Origin: Paucisalibacillus globulus DSM 18846 | GTDB lineage: Bacteria > Bacillota > Bacilli > Bacillales > Amphibacillaceae | Length of the DNA: 64,000 nt | NCBI RefSeq assembly: GCF_000482485.1 | Contig: NZ_AXVK01000027.1 | Coordinates: 62,001 to 126,000 of the forward strand | Reading direction: 5' to 3' | In this document: one piece after another, positions 21,974-29,811 of the stretch | Position numbering within the stretch: the first letter of the stretch is position 1 | How the letters are laid out: the number at the start of each line of letters is the position of its first letter | Notes under the pieces: generated by a model | What the model was told of the DNA's origin: nothing | Database searches by the model: none | The model's input: the letters and a program-made list of their open reading frames with translations, nothing else | Program-made: the position numbers and the translations under genes

Positions 21974-22270
21974 TCCGAACGCTGCTGTTAAAACCATGCT
22001 CATAAATAAAATTCGCAAGAAGTTTTTTGGTTCATTATAAAAAATCATACCGATTAACACACTGCCAACTGTACCTATACCAGTCCATACAGCATATGCT
22101 GTTCCCATTGAGAGATTCTGCATTGCTAAAGCAAGAAATAAAAAGCTCATCGTAAATCCACCGATTAATAAAGTAAAGCTCCACAAGTTTTTCTTTCGAT
22201 TAACCTGATTGATTCCTGTAACGCCTAGTACTTCTCCTACCCCAGCAATAATTAAAAATACCCATGCCAT
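21956..22270 (-). CDS. gdnD: Guanidinium exporter subunit GdnD (SMR family)
   Basis: A 104-aa small multidrug resistance protein with four membrane helices and the membrane Glu13 in AGVGEVLGV. MGTAYAVWTGIGTVG is the SMR signature. It closely resembles Bacillus subtilis YkkD, which works with YkkC to export guanidinium. Its start directly abuts the end of gdnC. It overlaps the 3' end of crcB tail to tail. Confidence 0.88.
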   Translation of the reverse strand: MAWVFLIIAGVGEVLGVTGINQVNRKKNLWSFTLLIGGFTMSFLFLALAMQNLSMGTAYAVWTGIGTVGSVLIGMIFYNEPKNFLRILFMSMVLTAAFGLKLIS

Positions 22271-22612
22271 TTACGATCGTTCTCCTTCCTGTCCAGTTTC
22301 CTTTGTAACGAATTTAAGTCCAATAACACCGATTAATAATAGGGAAATTAATCCTACTTTAGCAAGTTGGAACGGTTCACCAAAGACCGCCATTTCCATA
22401 ATAACTGTCCCTGCAGCACCCGTACCGGTAAAAACAGCATACGTTGTTCCAGCAGGTAACTTACTCGAAGCAACAACAAGGGCATGCATACTAATATAAA
22501 TTGCAATTATCGTTAACAGCCATGTCCACCAGTTATAAGAATGCTTCAAACCAACAACCCAACCTATTTCAAATAACACACCTATCCATAATAGATTCCA
22601 GTATTTGTTCAT
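22271..22612 (-). CDS. gdnC: Guanidinium exporter subunit GdnC (SMR family)
   Basis: A 113-aa SMR protein resembling YkkC. Residues FEIGWVVGLKH (Glu15, Trp18, Gly21, Lys23) fit the guanidinium (Gdx) subtype rather than the broad-spectrum Qac subtype. The pair gdnC-gdnD forms a heteromeric exporter. Such genes usually follow a guanidine-I riboswitch directly. Here the leader is unusual: two GC-rich repeats and a hairpin lie between the gene and the only guanidine riboswitch in the region (23452-23575). Confidence 0.88.
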   Translation of the reverse strand: MNKYWNLLWIGVLFEIGWVVGLKHSYNWWTWLLTIIAIYISMHALVVASSKLPAGTTYAVFTGTGAAGTVIMEMAVFGEPFQLAKVGLISLLLIGVIGLKFVTKETGQEGERS

Positions 22613-22754
22613 GTAATCACCTCATATTAATGTGTAGTCTGCCATCATCATGTTTTATTTGTCTTTCTTCCTTTAAATTAAACTCATTTCATATTGTCGT
22701 TGCATTTGTATAGACTGTGCAGTAACTAATAATTTTTGGTAGCGCATCGTACCC

Positions 22755-22888
22755 GCTCCGGAAATACACTTCGCGCATCCTAAGGCGGCTGGTGAGCCTC
22801 CCATAGGACAAGGAAAGCTTCTTAGTGAAACATCGCACGCAGAAAAAGTGGTTTTCTTTTTCAAGGAGTCTCCGTGTATTTCCGGAGC
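22755..22888 (+). repeat. GC-rich structured repeat, copy B
   Basis: The element is bounded by a perfect 15-bp inverted repeat, GCTCCGGAAATACAC (22755-22769) and GTGTATTTCCGGAGC (22874-22888). GGAGTCTCCG lies just inside the right end, as in copy A. The interior differs from copies A and C. It lies between the guanidine riboswitch and gdnC. Confidence 0.85.
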
Positions 22889-22972
22889 TAGTATAGAGTA
22901 AATTGGGGTCGCTCATAATTTATATAAAAAAAGCAACACACAACCCAAGAATAGAAAAACCACACTAGCGTA

Positions 22973-23236
22973 GGCAGAATACGGAGACTCCTCGAAAATA
23001 AAAACCGATTTTCTTCGTGCGATGTTATGCTGCCGAAGTCTTCCTTGGGACTGCGATTACTCGCCCCACCGAAAACATTTGTCCTGCGGGAACAGCACGT
23101 GTCCGAAGACCCCGCAGCGGTGGTCTTTCCGCAACGGAGGCTGAGGCCGTGCCCGCGGCAAGGTAAGGTAGACACTGTGAGGTCGTTTCGAACAGATGTC
23201 GCCCCTGTGCTGGAAGTAAAAGCAGAGTATTCTGCC
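22973..23236 (-). repeat. GC-rich structured repeat, copy C
   Basis: Bounded by GGCAGAATAC (22973-22982) and GTATTCTGCC (23227-23236). Read on the minus strand it repeats copy A: the segment CAGCACAGGGGCGACATCTG is shared exactly and is followed by TTCGAAA, and GGAGTCTCCG sits at the opposite end. The interior carries strong inverted segments such as CCTGCGGG and CCCCGCAG. Frames such as those at 22888-23284 that cross it are not genes. Confidence 0.85.
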
Positions 23237-23371
23237 GGAGCGGTCGTACATCTACACCTATTGTTCGATTATGAAGATGTTTGACAAAATAGTTACCGCG
23301 CAGTTTCTATCTATTATTCGTTAGAATCAATCCCTTCCCTCAAGACCAATGAACACTTCCTTTTATATTAG

Positions 23372-23416
23372 AAAAACTCGCATTCGCTCGTCTTTTAGCG
23401 AATGTGTTAGTTTTAC
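23372..23416 (-). terminator. Hairpin with T-run downstream of the guanidine riboswitch
   Basis: Arms CATTCGCT and AGCGAATG, extended by ACA and GAG mismatched pairs, are followed by five Ts on the minus strand. It could stop any transcript that reads through the riboswitch before it reaches gdnC. It could also be a processing or transfer scar. Activity is not certain. Confidence 0.55.
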
Positions 23417-23451
23417 TTATGTCGGCGGAAAGTTTTTATACTTTCCTAACT

Positions 23452-23575
23452 ACTAAAAAAAGCCCAGGAAGATATCATTATCCTGATATCCTCCCGGGCT
23501 TTTCTCCCTCCGTGTACACTTCCGTGCGTTTTCTCTCGGACCAGACCATCCTATGCGGAACCCTAGAAAACTTTA
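23452..23575 (-). promoter_or_regulatory. Guanidine-I (ykkC) riboswitch
   Basis: On the minus strand the leader reads CTAGGGTTCCGC, then GGTCTGGTCCGAGAGAAAAC, then ACACGGAGGG, ending at AAAGCCCGGGAGGATATCA. These are the conserved blocks of the ykkC/guanidine-I aptamer in order. The 3' part folds as a terminator (arms AGCCCGGGAGGATATCA and TGATATCTTCCTGGGCT) followed by a T run. Guanidine binding should prevent this terminator. The next gene on this strand is gdnC at 22612. Confidence 0.93.
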
Positions 23576-23584
23576 ATAAATTTT

Positions 23585-23613
23585 ATTATGACATAGATTT
23601 CATAAAAAGTTAA
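23585..23613 (-). promoter_or_regulatory. Probable SigA promoter of the guanidine riboswitch transcript
   Basis: TTAACT, a 17-base spacer and CATAAT lie just before the aptamer on the minus strand. The -35 region overlaps the stop codon of the upstream DUF4129 gene, so the riboswitch RNA need not depend on read-through. The assignment is based only on the hexamers and spacing. Confidence 0.5.
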
Positions 23614-24818
23614 GCCTTATCTTTATTTTTAGGCAATTTATGTTCAAATGTCTTTAACATTCTTTTTAACAATTCTTCTTCCTGTGCCGATGTGCTTTGA
23701 TTACCATATCGTACTTTCTGGTAAATCTGGATATCCCCTTCTAAACCAATCCGTTCAAACCAATTCTCAATCGATTCATGCCGCATTCTTCCTAACTTTG
23801 ACTTCGCAGTGGTTCTCTCAAATTCATAGACAAGTTTTCGAATCGGATGATTGGGTTTTAATCTATTTCTTTTAAAGGCTTTTCCAAAAAATCTATGACT
23901 TGTTTCAACTTCTTCTTGCATGAGGTTATATCCCATAGGGTCCTTGTCACCATCATCATCTGCTCTAAATTTCAAACCTTTATAAATAACAAAAACTAGG
24001 AACAAAATTATAGCTCCAATAGAAATTGCTAATAAGAGGTTAAAGTATTCACCTTTAGACGGTTCAAAGCTTTGCATTTCAACTATTTCACCTTCTGCAA
24101 ATCCTGGATTTTCATCCATGGGATCCATTTGTTCGAAGCCTTTTTTGAAAAAGTTACTGAGACCAAGTAATTCGAAAAGGCGTGCTATACCACCAGCAAA
24201 TAAGGTAATTCCACCACCAATTCCTGACCAAAACTTGCTAGCAATCAAGTGTAATGTGTCGGAAAACAAATATATTAATGTGACGATACCTAAGAAGAAT
24301 CCACCCAATTTAAACCACTCAGTCTTATGAAATTCCCATCGATTTTCTTTTTCAATAACCAATAAATTACTGAATGTAAAACCTAATAAAACAACAATAA
24401 TCTGTGCGATAAACAGTATAACTACATCAAAACTTCGCATGATAATTATTCCAAGTGTTGTTAGAAGGAATGTTGCCGCAAAATAAGTTGATTCATTATC
24501 AAGATAGCCTTTAGAACCTAAAGCAATATAGCGCCAAGCGAACAATCCCGAGAAAATAAAACTTAAAAAGTGTGGATATCCAATCATATAATATAGTAAA
24601 AATACTATAGGTATTATTACTATATAGGGTACGTATCTAGTTGTTATTCTTGTGATGAAAGAATATACCACACCAACGCCAAATAACACTCCTAAGTAAG
24701 CCCAAACTGATACATTCCCATAATGATAAAAATTAAATGGAAGCAATGCCAGGTATATAATAATTCCTTCAGCTAAGAAATGATACATTTGGGTTATATT
24801 CAGTTGTTTTGTGTGCAT
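23610..24818 (-). CDS. Membrane protein with C-terminal DUF4129
   Basis: About 402 aa. It has roughly six or seven hydrophobic helices over the first ~190 residues, an extracytoplasmic stretch, one more helix near 265-285 and a cytosolic DUF4129 domain near 330-395 (NHPIRKLVYEFER, ESIENWFERIG). TgpA-type relatives carry a transglutaminase core before that last helix; here only ~70 residues remain and no Cys-His-Asp triad is visible. ATG 24818 follows GAGGTGAAAG and is preferred to an in-frame GTG three codons upstream. Third gene after moxR and DUF58. Confidence 0.8.
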   Translation of the reverse strand: MHTKQLNITQMYHFLAEGIIIYLALLPFNFYHYGNVSVWAYLGVLFGVGVVYSFITRITTRYVPYIVIIPIVFLLYYMIGYPHFLSFIFSGLFAWRYIALGSKGYLDNESTYFAATFLLTTLGIIIMRSFDVVILFIAQIIVVLLGFTFSNLLVIEKENRWEFHKTEWFKLGGFFLGIVTLIYLFSDTLHLIASKFWSGIGGGITLFAGGIARLFELLGLSNFFKKGFEQMDPMDENPGFAEGEIVEMQSFEPSKGEYFNLLLAISIGAIILFLVFVIYKGLKFRADDDGDKDPMGYNLMQEEVETSHRFFGKAFKRNRLKPNHPIRKLVYEFERTTAKSKLGRMRHESIENWFERIGLEGDIQIYQKVRYGNQSTSAQEEELLKRMLKTFEHKLPKNKDKA

Positions 24819-24944
24819 TTCTTTCACCTCAATTCATTATTTTGCTAAGAATGTCTCTTCAATTACGTTTTAGTTGGTTATACACCGTTTGTCTTACACT
24901 TCGTTTACATCCCGACTCAGGAAAGGTAGAGAGTAACTGATAGT

Positions 24945-26165
24945 TTATGTCACATTTCCTATTACCTTCCTTGCAACTGGTCGAATAGTTGCTCCTCCAC
25001 CTTCCCCTTCTGAAACTTGATAGACACTATGATGCACTTGTTTCCAGGAATTCATCATCTCCATAGAACCAACTGACATATCACCAATGAATATAATCGT
25101 TTTGGGCTTAATAAACTGTTTCCCTATTTGGAAAAGCATTTTATTAAAAGGTAAAATTGGCGACTGCTTATTTACTCTAGCAAGCATTTCTAACGCATGC
25201 ATATAATGTATCTTTCCTTCTCCTTCATTCAAATGAACGAAGGGCTCCTTACCCGGCTTTCTAGCATTAATATATATTTCAAATGGTACACGCATCTTTG
25301 TAGCATATTCACTAAGATATGCTGCATAAGATAGTAAATTTTCTAAATTTCTATTAAAGCTCACCAAGTTTTTAGAATTCTCAGTTCCTAAATTAATAAT
25401 AAAAACAAAGGATCTATCCACCACTTTTTCATAGACATTTGTTTGTATTTTTTGCGATTTAACCGTTGCTTTCCAGTTGATTTTATGGAAAGGGTCACTG
25501 TAACTGTAATCTCTTGTTCCGAGTGGACTTTGCATATCTTCAAACGGAGAATAATTTAGTCTGCTCTCTCCAGGTATCATGTGAAATACCGCATTTGCAC
25601 CCTGTACTGGAAGTAGTTTCGGATACACGATAAATTCTGTTTGATAAAAGTCATAGTAACGTAATCTAAGTCTATTAAAATTAAGTAAATGCGGGAAATC
25701 ATAGGATATGTTTTTAGCCCTTGCGACACCACGCTGTTCTGCTCGCACCGGAAATTCAAGAACCGCTTTCTTCCTTTGTATCAAGGAGAGTGGAAGTTTT
25801 AATTCCTTCCAATACTCTTTCTCATCTCCTGCAAGTGTAAAAGCTTTAATGGCTGAACCAATTTGAAATGTAAATTCTCCATTAATATGAGGGAAAATTG
25901 ACCTATTTTCAATTTCAACCTTAAAATTTATTTCTTCTTCAGGAAATAACTTAATTGTTCTTGATTTATTTTTTAATGAGAGGCTTTTCATTACACTTTT
26001 ATCATAAATTTTATAAGCGATAAGATACGCTAAGAATATCCCAACAGCAATAAAGATAACCGCAGATCTAAAAATAACCCCGATAACAAAGAATACAAAT
26101 AATGCTAGTAATATATAGTCATAGCTTCTTGAATCCTCTGTTCCTGCTTCCTTTCTCCAGCTCAT
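24945..26165 (-). CDS. DUF58 domain protein
   Basis: A 406-aa protein with two hydrophobic helices near residues 15-50 and a large domain. The conserved DUF58 segment GTRDYSYSDPFHKINWKATVKSQKIQTNVYE-like region (seen around 215-245) precedes a von Willebrand A-like fold. DUF58 proteins are always linked to MoxR ATPases and are thought to help assemble or activate envelope complexes. The gene overlaps moxR by four bases. No closer function can be given. Confidence 0.88.
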   Translation of the reverse strand: MSWRKEAGTEDSRSYDYILLALFVFFVIGVIFRSAVIFIAVGIFLAYLIAYKIYDKSVMKSLSLKNKSRTIKLFPEEEINFKVEIENRSIFPHINGEFTFQIGSAIKAFTLAGDEKEYWKELKLPLSLIQRKKAVLEFPVRAEQRGVARAKNISYDFPHLLNFNRLRLRYYDFYQTEFIVYPKLLPVQGANAVFHMIPGESRLNYSPFEDMQSPLGTRDYSYSDPFHKINWKATVKSQKIQTNVYEKVVDRSFVFIINLGTENSKNLVSFNRNLENLLSYAAYLSEYATKMRVPFEIYINARKPGKEPFVHLNEGEGKIHYMHALEMLARVNKQSPILPFNKMLFQIGKQFIKPKTIIFIGDMSVGSMEMMNSWKQVHHSVYQVSEGEGGGATIRPVARKVIGNVT

Positions 26166-27106
26166 TGAGTAACTGCTCCTTCTTCAACAGGTACAGGAAC
26201 TGCTTCAAGAATCTCCTGAACAATTTGTTCTGATGTCTTTTTAATGGAGCCTTCCATTGTTAAAATTAAGCGATGTTCAAATACATACGGTACGAGTGTT
26301 TTAATATCATCTGGAGTTACGTACTCTCTCCCACGCAAGTAGGCTCGTGCCTGTGTTGCTCGCATAAGGGCTAACATCCCCCTTGGACTAATACCTAATT
26401 CTACTTCTTGATGATTTCTAGAAGCATGAATTAAATCAAGAAGGTAATCGTAAACCACATCAGAAATTGTGACTTGTTTTATATCCCTTTGAATAGAGCG
26501 AATTTCTTCTAATGATAATACCGCATTAATAGCTTCATATGGATCACTTGTACGATATGTAGATAAAATTTGTTTTTCTTCCTCTTTTGTTGGATAACCA
26601 ATATCAACTTTAAATAAGAAACGGTCCAGCTGTGCTTCTGGTAATGGGAATGTCCCGTAATTACTCTCTACCGGATTTTGTGTAGCAATAACAAGAAATG
26701 GTGCTTCTACTATTATTGTTTCGCCATCAATAGTAGATTGATATTCTTCCATTACTTCTAATAAACTGGATTGTGTTTTAGGTGTTGCACGGTTAATTTC
26801 GTCAGCAAGTAATATATTTGAAACGACTGGACCAACACGTAATTCGAATTCTTGTGTTTTTGGATTAAAGAAACGAATACCGGTTACATCACTCGGAAGT
26901 ACGTCCGGTGTAAATTGAACACGGCCGAATTTCCCATCCATGACTTTCGCAAAGCTCTTTGCTAGTTTTGTTTTTCCAGTACCTGGCACACTTTCTAGTA
27001 GAACATGCCCCTGTGCAAAAAGAGCCGTAAATAATAATTCTACAACATCTTCTTTCCCATATATAACGCGATTTAGTGCCTCTTTGGCAAGTCTTATATT
27101 TTCCAT
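26162..27106 (-). CDS. MoxR-family AAA ATPase
   Basis: A 314-aa AAA+ chaperone-like ATPase with Walker A ESVPGTGKT near 39-47, Walker B NILLADEIN near 97-104, and the conserved DRFLFKVDIGYP and GISPRGMLALMRATQA. It probably acts as a chaperone for the DUF58 and DUF4129 proteins encoded next. I start at ATG 27106, six bases after GGGGG. An upstream in-frame TTG would leave no room for a ribosome binding site. Confidence 0.92.
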   Translation of the reverse strand: MENIRLAKEALNRVIYGKEDVVELLFTALFAQGHVLLESVPGTGKTKLAKSFAKVMDGKFGRVQFTPDVLPSDVTGIRFFNPKTQEFELRVGPVVSNILLADEINRATPKTQSSLLEVMEEYQSTIDGETIIVEAPFLVIATQNPVESNYGTFPLPEAQLDRFLFKVDIGYPTKEEEKQILSTYRTSDPYEAINAVLSLEEIRSIQRDIKQVTISDVVYDYLLDLIHASRNHQEVELGISPRGMLALMRATQARAYLRGREYVTPDDIKTLVPYVFEHRLILTMEGSIKKTSEQIVQEILEAVPVPVEEGAVTQ

Positions 27107-27383
27107 CTTCAACCCCCTAATAAAAGTGCTAAAAGTTTGATAATTGGTATTATTATAACATGCCTCACCATTTTTTTACGATGCTAAAGTGAAAAGGTTT
27201 CACTAATATTTACTTTTTAACCTGCAAAACCCCTTTTCTAGTTCTTATATTTTCCCTATCACTTATAAATTTCCATTGTGAACCTTTTAGCAGGACATAA
27301 AACCGGATGTACCCTATTCTAAGAACCAATTTTCAACAGATTCAAATGGCTAATCCTTTTTAAAAATCTCTTCTATATAAAGT
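27107..27383. other. Intergenic region, moxR promoter expected
   Basis: Some 277 AT-rich bases between moxR and the terminator of the CNNM/CBS gene, both minus strand. Nothing beyond the expected promoter could be recognised; no ORF with a ribosome binding site and no repeat. Confidence 0.4.
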
Positions 27384-27414
27384 AAAAAGACAAACCGGGT
27401 GGTTTGTCTTTTAT
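27384..27414 (-). terminator. Terminator of the CNNM/CBS-domain gene
   Basis: Hairpin with arms AAAGACAAACC and GGTTTGTCTTT just at the 3' end of the gene; A and T flanks on both sides. Confidence 0.85.
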
Positions 27415-28694
27415 ACTTTCACTATTCTAATTTTTTTAATTTGATATCCATCGTTCTCTTCTACTATAAATTGGTAACCATTATGTTCAACAGTTGTACC
27501 TTTTTTAGCTTCAACATTGTGATTAATGACCCAACCAGCAATAGTATCGACTTCTTCTTCATCAAGGTCTGTACCTAAAAATTCGTTTACTTCATATAGT
27601 AAAAGTTTACCATCTACTAACACAGATCCATTTTCTTGTTCTTCAATCATTGGTGTTTCATGAACATCGAATTCATCTCGGATATCACCGACAATTTCTT
27701 CTAGTATATCCTCAACCGTAATTAAACCTGCTGTCCCACCGTATTCATCTACTACAATCGCCATATGAATACGTTCTTTTTGCATTCTTAGTAGCACTTG
27801 CTTAATTGGTGTTGATTCGGATACATGGAGAATTGGACGAATATGTGGCTCAATCGATTCTTTTCTACTTGTAATATGACCAGTAAATAATTCTTTAATA
27901 TTTACTAACCCAATAATGTGGTCCTTATCACCATCTGCAACTGGATATCTTGTATATTGTCCCTCTAGAATAATATTAATGTTCGTCTCGTAACTATCTT
28001 CTTTAAAAAAGCAAATCATCTCCGTACGAGGAACCATAATCTCTCTTGCTATTCTTTCATCAAATTCAAATATATTATTTACATAGGTCATTTCAGCTTT
28101 ATTAATTTCACCATTCTTGTAACTCTCCGATAAAATTAAACGAAGCTCTTCCTCTGAATGAGCTAATTCATGTTCTTTTACCGGCTTAAAACCAAACACA
28201 CGAATTAACAACTGAGCAGAACCATTTAACAACCAAATAAATGGATACATTATTTTATGGAAGAATATAAGAAATCTACCAAAATACAAGGTTACTTCTT
28301 CAGCTTTTTGAATAGCTATTGTCTTAGGTGCTAGTTCCCCAACAACAACGTGTAGATACGTAACACTTAAAAAGGCAATTAGAAACGATAATACAGAACT
28401 TAAGGTTCCAGTTACACCATAGTGTTCAAATAATGGATGTAGTAATCTTTCTACTGTTGGTTCTCCTAACCACCCTAGTCCTAATGCTGTCACTGTAATA
28501 CCTAGCTGACAGGCAGAAAGATATGCATCAAGATTATCTACTAGCTTTTTGGCATGAACCGCATGTTTATTACCTTCTTCAATTAACTGGTCTATCCTTG
28601 TAGAACGAACCTTTACAATTGCGAACTCGGTTGCTACAAAGAATGCCGTAAGCATGATCAATATAGCAACCAATATTAAGTTAACTATGTCCAA
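27411..28694 (-). CDS. CNNM/HlyC-CorC-family membrane transporter with CBS pair
   Basis: A 427-aa protein with an N-terminal DUF21 (CNNM) membrane domain over ~1-190, two CBS domains around 205-335 (IMVPRTEMICFF, AIVVDEYGGTAGLITVEDILEEIVGDI) and a C-terminal CorC/HlyC domain. Relatives export magnesium or protect against divalent metal stress; the old name hemolysin is misleading. The start is TTG at 28694. Its ribosome binding site AGGAGGTG is about 33 bases away, separated by a perfect 10-bp hairpin. Folding of this hairpin would bring the two into the normal range. Confidence 0.9.
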   Translation of the reverse strand: MDIVNLILVAILIMLTAFFVATEFAIVKVRSTRIDQLIEEGNKHAVHAKKLVDNLDAYLSACQLGITVTALGLGWLGEPTVERLLHPLFEHYGVTGTLSSVLSFLIAFLSVTYLHVVVGELAPKTIAIQKAEEVTLYFGRFLIFFHKIMYPFIWLLNGSAQLLIRVFGFKPVKEHELAHSEEELRLILSESYKNGEINKAEMTYVNNIFEFDERIAREIMVPRTEMICFFKEDSYETNINIILEGQYTRYPVADGDKDHIIGLVNIKELFTGHITSRKESIEPHIRPILHVSESTPIKQVLLRMQKERIHMAIVVDEYGGTAGLITVEDILEEIVGDIRDEFDVHETPMIEEQENGSVLVDGKLLLYEVNEFLGTDLDEEEVDTIAGWVINHNVEAKKGTTVEHNGYQFIVEENDGYQIKKIRIVKV

Positions 28695-28735
28695 TTAATA
28701 TCCTTGTATCAATAGATACAAGGACTTCACCTCCT
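28695..28735 (-). promoter_or_regulatory. Shine-Dalgarno sequence and hairpin ahead of the TTG start
   Basis: Minus strand order: AGGAGGTG, AAG, hairpin with arms TCCTTGTATC and GATACAAGGA around a TATT loop, TATTAA, then the TTG start. No other ribosome binding site is present and family members start at the same residue, so initiation probably uses the folded hairpin as a bridge. Temperature- or ligand-dependent control is possible but unproven. Confidence 0.6.
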
Positions 28736-28979
28736 GATATTTAAAGACTAAAATTCATTTCAATTCCGATCATTTGTAGATGATTCATTCCATAGGAAAA
28801 CAGAATCATACTCTACAGTAAAATTGTTATTAGAAAAGATTACCTTCCCACCAGAATCACCTACCTCTCTACAATAATTATATTCTATCTAATTCAATCA
28901 GTCTACAAAATTTTTTAATGATCTCATGTTTAGCTCATGCCTTTCATACAATAAGTTGAGAAGCATGGACAAGGTGGTT

Positions 28980-29576
28980 ATGAGAATGATTCAGAAAGCA
29001 TTAGCAATTATTTTTGGAAGTTTACTCATTGCGATAGGAATTAATTTTTTTGTTATTCCACATCATTTGGTTGAAGGTGGAATAATTGGTGTAGGATTAA
29101 TCGGAAAATATGCTTTTAATTTTCAACCCGGCTTAACAATTATTATACTAAGTTCTCCACTTTATTTCATTGCATTCTTATTTGAACGTAAATATTTTTT
29201 CAATGGTATTCACGGACTCTTAGTATCTTCATTCTTTATTGATCTTTTTCAATCTATCTCCCTTCACACGACTGTTCCAATCTTTATTAGTAGTTTAACT
29301 GGTGGATTAATTATTGGGATAGGTATAAGTATTCTTCTAGTAAACAATATTAGCAGCGGCGCCATGGATCTCTTAGCACTGATTCTATCGAAAAAGACAT
29401 CCATCAATGTAGGCTTTTTCATTTTATTTTTTGATAGCTTTGTCATTCTAATAGGTTCCATAGTTATTTCGGAAACAACTATTATTTATTCTGCATTACT
29501 TGTTGCTACAGTTGGTTTTACTACTTTATTTTTCACAGGCTTTATGAAACACAAAATGATAGATCCACCTTCCTAG
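28980..29576 (+). CDS. YitT/DUF161-family membrane protein, short form
   Basis: About 198 aa with five or six membrane helices. GIGISILLVNNISSGAMDLLAL and NFFVIPHHLVEGGIIGVGLI are the repeat-like YitT_membrane motifs. Typical YitT proteins are ~280 aa with a cytosolic DUF2179 domain; this one ends after the membrane part. I start at ATG 28980 behind AAGGTGG; upstream in-frame Met codons have no such site. Function unknown; monocistronic. Confidence 0.8.
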   Translation: MRMIQKALAIIFGSLLIAIGINFFVIPHHLVEGGIIGVGLIGKYAFNFQPGLTIIILSSPLYFIAFLFERKYFFNGIHGLLVSSFFIDLFQSISLHTTVPIFISSLTGGLIIGIGISILLVNNISSGAMDLLALILSKKTSINVGFFILFFDSFVILIGSIVISETTIIYSALLVATVGFTTLFFTGFMKHKMIDPPS

Positions 29577-29750
29577 TTTCTACTTAAATCCACTATTTCT
29601 ATCTGTATGTGGAAATTGATTTGTCATAGGAGTTCTCCCTATTAATACTCCAGTAAATAAAGGGGTCACCCCTACGTGAAATTGTATTTCTCCTTACCAT
29701 CTATAATAAATGTGTTTAAATAGGAAAAATATGTGGTATATAAAATAACA

Positions 29751-29790
29751 AAAGGTCAGACATCCCAAATATTTGAGAAATCTGACCCTA
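29751..29790 (-). terminator. Terminator of the NlpC/P60 gene
   Basis: Stem AGGTCAGA/TCTGACCT-like (AGGTCAGA with TCTGACCC), loop containing a second small AT stem (AAATATTT), followed on the minus strand by a T run. It lies 22 bases after the gene. Confidence 0.75.
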
Positions 29791-29811
29791 ATTATAGAAG
29801 TCTTTAATTTA

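Noticed and set aside
22613-22754. Guanidine-I, -II or -III riboswitch directly before gdnC
   Set aside because: Neither the ykkC blocks nor paired ACGR hairpins are present here; the only aptamer is at 23452-23575.
22689-23284. Overlapping frames of 60-95 codons on both strands
   Set aside because: They lie in the GC-rich repeats, have no ribosome binding sites and encode low-complexity Arg/Pro/Cys-rich sequence.
23452-23613. Guanidine riboswitch controlling the DUF4129 gene
   Set aside because: That gene lies upstream on the same strand, so the riboswitch cannot lead its transcript.
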